NCBI RefSeq assembly: GCF_014859565.1
Contig: NZ_JACUUA010000095.1
Span: forward strand, 1-12,830
Source of the DNA: Marinospirillum sp.
Lineage (GTDB): Bacteria; Pseudomonadota; Gammaproteobacteria; Pseudomonadales; Halomonadaceae
Length of the DNA: 12,830 bases
Direction: 5' to 3'
Shown: in pieces, positions 1 to 5,490 of the stretch
How positions within the stretch are numbered: the first letter of the stretch is position 1
Layout: every line of letters begins with the position of its first letter
Translations under genes and position numbers: made by a program
The notes under the pieces: generated by a model
What the model saw: the letters and a program-made list of their open reading frames with translations, nothing else
The model's database searches: none
Told to the model about the DNA's origin: nothing

Positions 1-102
1 TGATCGGGCCTGTAGTGGACTTGCACCACCGAGTCATCCGACCGCCACCACGCGGGATCGGAACAGCGCCTGTCACGGCGCTACGCGCCATGCCTGGCGC
101 AC
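1..102 (-). mobile_element. probable 5' end of a group II intron (domain I start), partial
   Basis: Read on the minus strand from 102 towards 1, the sequence begins GTGCGCCAGGCATGGCGC, which fits the GUGYG-type 5' boundary of bacterial group II introns. It then makes two perfect 6-bp stems (GCGCCA/TGGCGC, AGCGCC/GGCGCT). Further in lies GGTGCAAGTCCACTAC, resembling the GGUG-N-AAGUCC segment common in domain I. The boundary falls directly downstream of the terminator hairpin of the minus-strand gene 140-733, which is the preferred target of bacterial class C introns. No protein-coding frame in this stretch looks convincing. The rest of the intron, including any reverse transcriptase gene, would lie outside the window. 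The assignment rests on short motifs and position. Confidence 0.5.
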
Positions 103-104
103 GA

Positions 105-142
105 TAGGAAAAAGCCCAGCTAATGAGCTGGGCTTTTTCCTA
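105..142 (-). terminator. intrinsic terminator, perfect 17-bp stem
   Basis: The arms 105-121 and 126-142 are perfect inverted repeats (core AGCCCAGCT/AGCTGGGCT) around a 4-nt loop. The A5/T5 tracts lie inside the stem, so it can work in both directions. The stop codon of the minus-strand gene (140-142) lies inside the stem, so it is that gene's terminator. The putative group II intron begins 2 nt past its base. Confidence 0.9.
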
Positions 143-733
143 ACAGGTGAGAGTTAATTTGGCTATGCCAGATAGCGGAGGCAGCAGGAATTGCCCGGCA
201 ATCAGCCAGTCGCAGAGCTGCGTATCCTGGTTGATTATTTTTGCTTCAAATCGAATATCCAAGCTGATGCCATCACTGTAATTGAACACACCTTCGTCAA
301 AATCTTGAATCTCGTTAAAATCAGGCAGCATGAATACGGGCGTGCAGAGATCAGCATCTGGCTGCTCATCAACAATCATGGTGATAAGCAGGTTGTGCTG
401 ATTTTGCCTTAATAGCGGCTGGAGCAGCTCATTTACAATGCCTGCCGGGTGAGCGCCTGGTAGACCGTGGATGATCAGCTGGCCTGCCGTTAAATCAATG
501 CGCTGATCACCTGGCTCTGCATTAAACCGCTGCTGCAGAATAACGGCATGCTCCGCCATGATCTTCAGTGGATTCATGCTGCTCTGCAGTTCACCCGTCT
601 TTTGATTGTTTTCGGATGGCGCTGAGACAGGATTCATCCCGACATTTTGGTTGGCTTTGTTTGCGAGGGCGCGCGCCCGGCGCTGACGTTTTTTGGCTAT
701 GCTGAATTCCTTATTTGCTTTTAAGAGTCCCAT
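140..733 (-). CDS. hypothetical protein, 197 aa
   Basis: I do not recognise this family. The product starts with a strongly basic segment (residues about 5-25, rich in K and R, including KKRQRR) that could contact nucleic acid. A polar, low-complexity linker follows to about residue 50. The remaining 145 residues are a mixed, mostly hydrophobic domain ending near LLPPLSGIAKLTLTC, with no membrane segment or catalytic motif that I can name. The ATG at 733 has no clear Shine-Dalgarno sequence; internal ATGs at codons 33 and 53 are possible alternative starts. The gene is divergent from the operon at 862 and shares a 128-bp control region with it. Its stop codon sits inside a strong terminator hairpin, which supports its being a real transcription unit. 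Confidence 0.6.
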   Translation of the reverse strand: MGLLKANKEFSIAKKRQRRARALANKANQNVGMNPVSAPSENNQKTGELQSSMNPLKIMAEHAVILQQRFNAEPGDQRIDLTAGQLIIHGLPGAHPAGIVNELLQPLLRQNQHNLLITMIVDEQPDADLCTPVFMLPDFNEIQDFDEGVFNYSDGISLDIRFEAKIINQDTQLCDWLIAGQFLLPPLSGIAKLTLTC

Positions 734-773
734 TCAAAATAACACTTATAGTCTGCGCAGCAATTTCACTCTA

Positions 774-803
774 TTGCATAAAATACAGGATAGCCTGTAC
801 AAT
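774..803 (+). promoter_or_regulatory. sigma70-type promoter for the operon starting at 862
   Basis: A -35 box TTGCAT (774-779) and a -10 box TACAAT (798-803) are separated by 18 bp. They lie about 60 bp upstream of the ATG at 862. A perfect palindrome fills most of the spacer and overlaps the first two bases of the -10 box, so regulation by a bound protein is likely. Confidence 0.6.
784..799. promoter_or_regulatory. 16-bp palindromic operator candidate, site 1
   Basis: TACAGGATAGCCTGTA is a perfect 6-bp inverted repeat with a 4-bp centre. It sits between the -35 and -10 boxes of the promoter at 774-803. Variants occur at 5345-5360 and 10125-10140, each upstream of another gene. It may also control the divergent minus-strand gene starting at 733. 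Confidence 0.55.
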
Positions 804-861
804 AAAACAGCGCGCACCAACTACGACGACGTACACTAACACCTTAGAGCGAGATATAGGC

Positions 862-1467
862 ATGCCCATACTTGATCCAGAAAAAAAGGCTCCGCCGACC
901 CCTGAGCAGGTTCGCCAGATCTTTAAGATGGGGGTTCCTTTCTCTAAAGCAGCACCGCTGATTCACCGGGTCACAGGATCAGCTTTCCACATGATTCCTC
1001 CTCCAGCTGAGTGCGATAACTGCGGAAACAAGGAGATTCATGATGAAGATACGCGCATCTGCACAAATCTGATTGATCGCCCTGACGGTCTGCTGAACCT
1101 GTATGCCGAGATTGCCTTTTATTGCAAGAAGTGCGGCACAACCACTGTTGACAGCAAGATGAATACGGTTGATCCGAATAATTTAGATGATGAAGATTTG
1201 GCGCAGCCTGAAGTGGGCCCGATGCTGGATTTTTTGCATTTTGAAAGCCAGGTGCCGGCATGGCTGAGGCTGCCTAATGGTCATACCTATGTTTACTCCA
1301 GGCTGCTTCATGAAAAGATAACACCTGAACTACTCAATGGTGGAGTGGCTCAGGATTTGATCGAGAAAAAAATCATTGAACCAGGCGAAATCATTGTTCT
1401 CCCCGGAATTGTTTATAAGCAAACAGAGCGTGAGGGAGCTATGCCGCCCCCAGGGAGGCTTCAGTGA
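862..1467 (+). CDS. hypothetical protein with two CxxC pairs (zinc-ribbon-like), 201 aa
   Basis: I do not recognise the family. The product has a CDNCG motif near residue 51 and a CKKCG motif near residue 92. This CxxC...CxxC arrangement typically binds one zinc ion in a ribbon fold. An acidic stretch follows (DPNNLDDEDLAQPE), and the C-terminal half is unassigned. The frame is open upstream to about 715. I chose ATG 862 because it lies downstream of a good promoter, because GAGCGAG at 847-853 can serve as a ribosome site, and because the upstream extension runs through the promoter and reads as non-coding. The stop codon overlaps the start of the next gene (GTGA), so the two are translationally coupled and belong to one operon. 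Confidence 0.7.
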   Translation: MPILDPEKKAPPTPEQVRQIFKMGVPFSKAAPLIHRVTGSAFHMIPPPAECDNCGNKEIHDEDTRICTNLIDRPDGLLNLYAEIAFYCKKCGTTTVDSKMNTVDPNNLDDEDLAQPEVGPMLDFLHFESQVPAWLRLPNGHTYVYSRLLHEKITPELLNGGVAQDLIEKKIIEPGEIIVLPGIVYKQTEREGAMPPPGRLQ

Positions 1468-2225
1468 TCACCCCAAAAGCAGAAAACACGGATCGTCAGG
1501 TTAAAGCCTGTCTTGAGCTTTTCACTTGCGAGAAGGTCAAGCAAGGCTACCCGCAATCGGGCAGTTTGGCACAGCACGCTCTCGCCGTTTACCGTGAAAG
1601 CTTTCACCAAGCGTTGCGCCAGCAGGTGGCAATCGCTGAGCCGTATGTGCAAACAGAGGAGCAGCATAGTGCCCTGATTGCTGCGCTGTATAGTTATGCT
1701 AAGTCCTATCTTGATGAGCTGGCAAAAGTGATGCAGGCGAGGTCATTGATGAGCTCAAATGCACCTAACGACATCAGTAGTCAGCAGCACAGAATAAAGC
1801 AGGCGCAAGCGGTGATTGCACTGGATGATGCAACCAGCCAATTCGAGCGTTGGCAAAAATCCAATCTTGTCTGTGTGCGTTCAGAGGTGCTAAGGGCGCG
1901 AACGCAGCAGCAAATTTATAGTGATTCGAAGGCATCTTCCGGTGGCAGTGTGCAGCGATCATTCCGTGATGCAATCTCCACCTTTGCTGTCTGCTTAAGT
2001 GAGCTTCAGCAGGCCAATTCAAATCCAGCTCCGCATCGACAGAAAGCAGTAAAACACTTGAATGATGCCGTTCTACTTGATCAGCCGAAAGCTGTATCAG
2101 CGATCAAGCGCGTCCTGCACCTGCTTGAACTCAATACATCAGAAAAACTCAACCAGCTGGCCGGTAACCGCTCTTTTCTATGGAAAAGAATTCAAACCCT
2201 GCCGCTATTTGATCAGCATCAGTAG
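1464..2225 (+). CDS. hypothetical all-helical protein, 253 aa
   Basis: No family is recognised. The start is GTG at 1464, overlapping the TGA of the upstream gene by 3 nt, with a strong ribosome site GGGAGG at 1453-1458. The product is rich in A, Q, L, K and E and poor in glycine outside one short GG linker near residue 155, which predicts a bundle of amphipathic helices. There is no signal peptide and no membrane segment, so it should be cytoplasmic. Its tight coupling to the CxxC protein suggests the two act together. A third gene begins 10 nt downstream. The role is unknown. Confidence 0.7.
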   Translation: MITPKAENTDRQVKACLELFTCEKVKQGYPQSGSLAQHALAVYRESFHQALRQQVAIAEPYVQTEEQHSALIAALYSYAKSYLDELAKVMQARSLMSSNAPNDISSQQHRIKQAQAVIALDDATSQFERWQKSNLVCVRSEVLRARTQQQIYSDSKASSGGSVQRSFRDAISTFAVCLSELQQANSNPAPHRQKAVKHLNDAVLLDQPKAVSAIKRVLHLLELNTSEKLNQLAGNRSFLWKRIQTLPLFDQHQ

Positions 2226-2380
2226 GAAGAATCGCATGCATAGATCAACTGGACTGACATTAACCGGGCTGGCCGATAAAGACAAACAGTATGTACCACA
2301 TCACCCATGGCCGGAGGACTGCACGACTCAAAGCGGTGCAAGAGGAGTGGTGCTTCGAGCCAAGGAAAAAGGTGGCGGTT

Positions 2381-2512
2381 TTGACATCCTACCCGCCCTA
2401 AAGGGCGAGGATTCCCTCTGCAGGACGCTCATGCCCGAGCGCGAGAATGTTCCTGGCGGCGTTCACGTCGCGATCCAGGCGTGTACCACACGCCTGACAG
2501 ATCCCTGTCGCG
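2381..2512 (-). mobile_element. tnpB: IS200/IS605-family remnant: 3' end of tnpB plus right end
   Basis: On the minus strand, 2511-2398 encodes 37 residues ending in a TAG stop. They contain the second half of the TnpB zinc finger and the following conserved block (CQACG, then LDRDVNAARNIL, then GHERPAEGI). This is the diagnostic C-terminus of TnpB/OrfB. The stop codon lies in a hairpin typical of IS605-type right ends, and the element appears to finish at a TCAA sequence (minus strand) at about 2381. The left end, any tnpA and more than 90% of tnpB are missing, so the fragment cannot transpose alone. It joins two broken host genes. Confidence 0.78.
2394..2407 (-). repeat. subterminal right-end hairpin of the IS200/IS605 remnant
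   Basis: CGCCCT (2394-2399), a 2-nt loop and AGGGCG (2402-2407) form a perfect 6-bp stem. Outer TCCT/AGGA arms (2387-2390, 2408-2411) extend it imperfectly. It overlaps the tnpB stop codon. This is the subterminal structure recognised by the IS605-family transposase, and it also forms the scaffold of the TnpB-associated guide RNA. Confidence 0.7.
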
Positions 2513-2872
2513 GTGTATGCGATCCACAGAGCTCACTGTAAAGCCATGAAGCGTATTATTGAAGTCTGTGACGATCACTGACTGCGCGTTCAGCGGCACC
2601 TTTGAATTAAGGTTCAGCCATCCAGCCAAGTCAATCAAAGGAATGGTCTGATCGCGCAGCGTTGCGATCCCAAGCAGGTGCTTGTGACTGTTGGGGTAGG
2701 GAGTGATCGGCGGCATGCGAATCACTTCCTTGACTTTGGTGACGTTGATACCAAAATAACTGGTCTTCAGTTCGCCATTGGGCTGCTGGTGCTCAATTTT
2801 GAACTCGATAATCTCAAGTTCGTTGGTGCCGCTTTCAAGCAGAATGCCGGTCTTTGTGGCGGGATTTGACAT
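2429..2872 (-). pseudogene. cheV-like chemotaxis adaptor, truncated by the IS remnant
   Basis: Residues 1-120 match the CheW-like domain of CheV coupling proteins: an ILLESGTNELEIIEF opening, then FGINVTKVKEVI and the IPLIDLAGWL strand. CheV normally ends this domain with about 30 more residues and continues into a response-regulator receiver domain of about 120 residues. Here the reading frame meets the tnpB remnant at about 2512 (after VDRIH). It reads 27 out-of-frame residues (ending RRERRQEHSRARA) and stops. The receiver domain is absent from the window. An intact CheV would link chemoreceptors to the CheA kinase; this copy is very probably non-functional. The ATG at 2872 has only a weak AAAGG ribosome site. 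Confidence 0.8.
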
Positions 2873-2901
2873 GTCGGAAGGCCTTTATCCAGTAATAAAA
2901 A

Positions 2902-2931
2902 TTCATACTGAATGAAGCATAACGAAATCAA
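2902..2931 (-). promoter_or_regulatory. possible promoter of the cheV-like gene
   Basis: On the minus strand TTGATT (2931-2926) and TATGAA (2907-2902) are separated by 18 bp, ending 29 bp before the ATG at 2872. The -35 box overlaps the stop codon of the DUF4326 gene. Only the two boxes support it. Confidence 0.35.
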
Positions 2932-3236
2932 GCGCTCAAGCGATTGCAGGCTGGATCTTCCCGCCTAGATTTTGCCCAGGCTACGGCCGCCGCAATAACA
3001 TCACCGTGGCAAGCTTTGGGTTTGCAAAAACAACCCAGTCGCTTGCCATCAAGCGCCAGCAAATCATCAATAGCAACATCGCCACGCTTGATTTGCCACC
3101 ACAGGTGTTGCCGATACTTCTGGATCACTTCATCTCTTGATCCGTCCACCCCAATGGCATAAGGGTTTCCCCAAGGGGAACCCCTGCCAATATAGACATC
3201 GAAAGCATCGGTACGCTTGTTAACAACGGTGCACAT
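2928..3236 (-). CDS. DUF4326 domain protein, 102 aa
   Basis: Nearly the whole product fits the DUF4326 pattern. It has an early VVNKR strand, the signature YIGRGSPWGNPY, then GSRDEVIQKYRQHL, and a C-terminal LGCFCKPKACHGDVI with a CxC...CH cluster. DUF4326 proteins are common in phages and plasmids and have no established function. I prefer ATG 3236. It lies 5 nt after the stop of the small gene 3242-3448, the domain begins immediately, and GGAGG lies 11 nt upstream. An in-frame ATG at 3302 would add 22 residues overlapping the small gene and outside the domain. It is the last gene of the methyltransferase cassette. Confidence 0.82.
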   Translation of the reverse strand: MCTVVNKRTDAFDVYIGRGSPWGNPYAIGVDGSRDEVIQKYRQHLWWQIKRGDVAIDDLLALDGKRLGCFCKPKACHGDVIAAAVAWAKSRREDPACNRLSA

Positions 3237-3241
3237 GAGTG

Positions 3242-3448
3242 CTATTGCCTCCGGTGCTGGTTGTGATGATCCGTGTTTTTCGGTGGATCCGACTGCTTGC
3301 AAAGGCCGTTGTATGTTGCGACCAGATCCTTACCTTCTGGACATGGATTGTGTGCCGGTGGGTTCACCTTGGTGTGCCAAGCATCCCGAGCGGCAATCCA
3401 CTCAGGGCTGGCGGCACTACTGGCTGCGCTGGTTGTTTTGCGATTCAC
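3242..3448 (-). CDS. small phage-type protein overlapping the methyltransferase 3' end, 68 aa
   Basis: A GTG at 3448 lies 7 nt after a G-rich ribosome site inside the methyltransferase gene. The frame overlaps that gene by 32 nt and ends 5 nt before the DUF4326 start. The product has a short AS-rich start, then WIAARDAWHTKV, then NPCPEGKDLVATYNGLCK. This resembles small phage and plasmid proteins with an ARDAxxxH...C...CxEGxxLxxxY pattern, though only two cysteines remain here (in PCPEG and GLCK). Its tight packing between two genes of the same direction favours a real gene. The function is unknown. An ATG at 3610 in the same frame exists, but it would overlap the methyltransferase by about 190 nt. 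Confidence 0.55.
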   Translation of the reverse strand: MNRKTTSAASSAASPEWIAARDAWHTKVNPPAHNPCPEGKDLVATYNGLCKQSDPPKNTDHHNQHRRQ

Positions 3449-5309
3449 AGGCACCCCCCTTTTTTCCGCGCATGTATTGGTCAATCCGCTTTCCAATAAA
3501 ATCCATAACGGGCACCGCCATAGAGTTTCCGATGGCTTTGTAGCGCGGGCCATCTGCGCAAAAAGACTGAACCTCTTCCTCGGATAGTGTGCGTCCAAAA
3601 TGATGCTCATAATAAGCCTTCATTTCGGCCTCAACCTTTTTATGGGTACCGTAAGGCAGTAAAGTCCAGTTGTCAGGAAACCCCTGCAGACGCTCACATT
3701 CAACCGGTGTCAGGCGGCGAACGACCATCTCGCATGTAGGCATCATCTTGTGGGTAGCTTGATCAAAGGCATTAGATGCTAAAACCGGCTCAATCTTCAT
3801 TCCACCGGCAGGGTTGCTCATAACGGTTGGAGCAACACCATTTTCACCCTGGATGCGGCACCCTTGCTGTTCCCATGGAGTTAAACTTTGCTGTCCAGAA
3901 GAACCTGCAAGCACAGCATGGCGATCGCCGCTGGTGAGCGTGTAGCTCGGTGCCAATGGGTCGCCAATCCCCAGCCCGTTCCCAGATCCATCACTGTTGC
4001 GAGTTTCGCCTCCGCCTTGATGACGAGTTGCTTTGTCATGGATTGGCAGGCAGCAGCTATTCAGAGGTAATGCCACTAGATTTTCATGGCTATCATTGGG
4101 TCTTGCTCGAAGCGCATGAATGCCTTCACGCCAGTATCCATCCCCACTGGTACTGGTTGAAAAGCCAGTAGCTTCTTCAGCGACAATTGTGGGGACTTGA
4201 TTAGTTCCAGAAGAACTTGATCGCAGAGGAGGTGTGCCTTCTTCGGTATAACCAATGCCATGCGAATTTGCTGAATTGCCAGCACTGAAGCCTGCGGATT
4301 TAATGAGAGCCACCGCATGATGATGAGCGGAAGACAGGGTGTTTTGAGGATCTGTGGGAAGACCAATACCAAGCCCCATTCGAGGCTTTATGTCGTCACT
4401 CGGACGACCTTGACAGGTCATTAAACAAACCACATCAGGAGACTTGACCAAAGAAACAGGCTGCGGCTTTAATGCTTCGTGTTTTTCATTTTTTGCGACT
4501 GATGTCGCAATGCCATATCCAACATTGCTGGGAGCGCCTTGCCCCTCTTCTCGGCTCGGTGGAGTATCCCTTCGCAGGCCGTTGAACTCAAGTAATATCT
4601 CGGAGGGATCGACACCCTCTCTAGCACTTGAGACAACAAACACACGTTTGCGTCGTTGGGCCAGTCCGAAATGTTGGGCATCGAGCACTCGCCATGCGAC
4701 TGTTCGCTGGGGTCCAACAATAACACCAGAGCGCGTCCACTTTGGTGCATGCTGACCGGCTTTTTTGCTCCACGACCAGCGCTTGTTTGACTTGCCTGGC
4801 TCAGGTCTTGGGCCAGGCTCGACAACTTCATCACACCCGGCAAGTGCTGCAAGGAAGCATCCGAATGCATTGTCTGCGGTTGATAGGACTCCAGGCACGT
4901 TTTCCCAGACGGTAAGACAGGGCTCATCTCCATTTGCGGAGCGTTTGTCATCAATTGCATTGGCAATCCTCACATATTCAATGGTTAATTGGCCTCGATC
5001 GTCTTCAAGGCTTTTTCGCGCCCCAGCAACAGAGAAGGCTTGACACGGAGTTCCCCCGACCAGTATGTCGGGAGCAGGTATCTCGCCCGAAAGGATCATG
5101 CTTTTAATCCGGGTCATATCGCCTAGATTGACGATTTCAGGAAGGCGATAATCCAAAACAGCACTTGGAAAAGGCTCTATTTCTGCAAGCCACTGTGCAT
5201 TCCAGCTAAGGGGACTCCAGGCAGCTGTGGCAGCCTCTACGCCAGAACAAACCGAACCATAGGTGGGCTGATACCCTTCAGACCAGAAAACACCGCAATC
5301 GTTAATCAT
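3417..5309 (-). CDS. DNA (cytosine-5) methyltransferase, 630 aa, enlarged target-recognition region
   Basis: It transfers a methyl group from S-adenosylmethionine to C5 of cytosine in DNA. The conserved motifs appear in order. Motif I is YGSVCSGVEAATAAW (residues 17-31), which binds the cofactor. Motif IV is GTPCQAFSVAG (86-96) with catalytic Cys89. Motif VI is the ENV triad (136-138) and motif VIII is QRRKR (218-222). Motif IX is RRLTPVECERLQGFPDNW (531-548) and motif X is IGNSMAVPV (593-601). The segment between VIII and IX, which includes target recognition, spans about 300 residues, far longer than in a typical 330-420 aa enzyme. It carries degenerate repeats. No restriction endonuclease lies beside it, so it looks like an orphan modification enzyme. 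ATG 5309 has GGAG 13 nt upstream, a poor spacing. Confidence 0.93.
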   Translation of the reverse strand: MINDCGVFWSEGYQPTYGSVCSGVEAATAAWSPLSWNAQWLAEIEPFPSAVLDYRLPEIVNLGDMTRIKSMILSGEIPAPDILVGGTPCQAFSVAGARKSLEDDRGQLTIEYVRIANAIDDKRSANGDEPCLTVWENVPGVLSTADNAFGCFLAALAGCDEVVEPGPRPEPGKSNKRWSWSKKAGQHAPKWTRSGVIVGPQRTVAWRVLDAQHFGLAQRRKRVFVVSSAREGVDPSEILLEFNGLRRDTPPSREEGQGAPSNVGYGIATSVAKNEKHEALKPQPVSLVKSPDVVCLMTCQGRPSDDIKPRMGLGIGLPTDPQNTLSSAHHHAVALIKSAGFSAGNSANSHGIGYTEEGTPPLRSSSSGTNQVPTIVAEEATGFSTSTSGDGYWREGIHALRARPNDSHENLVALPLNSCCLPIHDKATRHQGGGETRNSDGSGNGLGIGDPLAPSYTLTSGDRHAVLAGSSGQQSLTPWEQQGCRIQGENGVAPTVMSNPAGGMKIEPVLASNAFDQATHKMMPTCEMVVRRLTPVECERLQGFPDNWTLLPYGTHKKVEAEMKAYYEHHFGRTLSEEEVQSFCADGPRYKAIGNSMAVPVMDFIGKRIDQYMRGKKGGACESQNNQRSQ

Positions 5310-5344
5310 GCTTTATCTTTATCTCCAGAAATGGCGCAGAACTA

Positions 5345-5360
5345 TACAGGCTAATCTGGA
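5345..5360. promoter_or_regulatory. 16-bp operator candidate, site 2 (methyltransferase promoter)
   Basis: TACAGGCTAATCTGGA matches site 1 at 12 of 16 positions. On the minus strand its CCTG is followed directly by TATAGT (5346-5341), a good -10 box for the methyltransferase gene. Site 1 has the same layout (CCTG followed by TACAAT). No strong -35 box precedes it, which would fit an activated or otherwise regulated promoter. Confidence 0.45.
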
Positions 5361-5381
5361 TAGAATAACATCAATTAAGCT

Positions 5382-5405
5382 GTGGTAAAGTGCATGTATT
5401 GCCAC
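5382..5405. other. stem-loop upstream of the methyltransferase gene
   Basis: GTGGTAA (5382-5388) can pair with TTGCCAC (5399-5405) using one G-T pair. The 10-nt loop contains the palindrome TGCATG. It is flanked by ATTAAG/CTTAAT inverted hexamers. It lies in the 181-bp gap between the methyltransferase start and the end of the giant gene. It could be a regulator site or a structured leader; nothing decides between these. Confidence 0.3.
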
Positions 5406-5428
5406 TTGTTACATCTTAATGCTGACTG

Positions 5429-5448
5429 AGTGGGTGCCAGTGGGTGCC
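5429..5448. repeat. tandem duplication of AGTGGGTGCC
   Basis: Two exact, adjacent 10-bp copies lie just downstream of the 1504-aa gene. Confidence 0.7.
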
Positions 5449-5482
5449 GCCCCGAAAACCCCAGTTAGCAGGGCAGGGCGGC
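5446..5482. other. GC-rich inverted repeat beyond the giant gene
   Basis: GCCGCCC (5446-5452) and GGGCGGC (5476-5482) are perfect inverted repeats around a 23-nt loop, starting 9 nt past the stop of the 1504-aa gene. It may help end transcription of that gene, but there is no T tract, so it is not a standard intrinsic terminator. Confidence 0.3.
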
Positions 5483-5490
5483 AAGGCGCT

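Larger units (their letters stand above)
2236..2541 (+). pseudogene. third operon gene, cut off by an IS200/IS605 remnant
   Basis: An ATG at 2236 follows an AGGAAG ribosome site that begins at the stop codon of the previous gene, so this looks like the third gene of the operon. About 48 codons appear native (starting MHRSTGLTLTGLADKD, with a VPHHPWPEDC segment). At about 2381 the frame enters the right end of an insertion-sequence remnant and then reads antisense through tnpB and into the cheV fragment, stopping at 2539-2541. The resulting 101-aa product would have a foreign tail of some 50 residues. The original 3' part of the gene is not in the window. I do not recognise the native part. 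Confidence 0.5.

Noticed and set aside
1..139. Open plus-strand frame through the first 139 bases, as a gene end
   Set aside because: The translation is low in complexity and continues through the terminator hairpin. The intron-like structure on the other strand explains the stretch better.
191..412. 73-aa plus-strand ORF antisense to the 197-aa gene
   Set aside because: It is antisense to a gene supported by its terminator, and it has no ribosome site or recognisable domain.
715..861. Upstream extension of the 201-aa gene to an earlier start
   Set aside because: It would run through the promoter and palindrome at 774-803 and lacks a ribosome site. The added sequence does not look like a conserved domain.
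2062..2235. Longer version of the third operon gene starting at 2062
   Set aside because: It would overlap the well-supported 253-aa gene by more than 160 nt. ATG 2236 has its own ribosome site right after that gene's stop.
3449..3610. ATG 3610 as the start of the small gene ending at 3242
   Set aside because: The extra 54 codons lie wholly within the methyltransferase C-terminal motif X region in another frame. The GTG at 3448 has a G-rich ribosome site.
4469..4966. 165-aa minus-strand ORF inside the methyltransferase gene
   Set aside because: It is an out-of-frame shadow of the enlarged recognition region, with no motifs and no translation signals.
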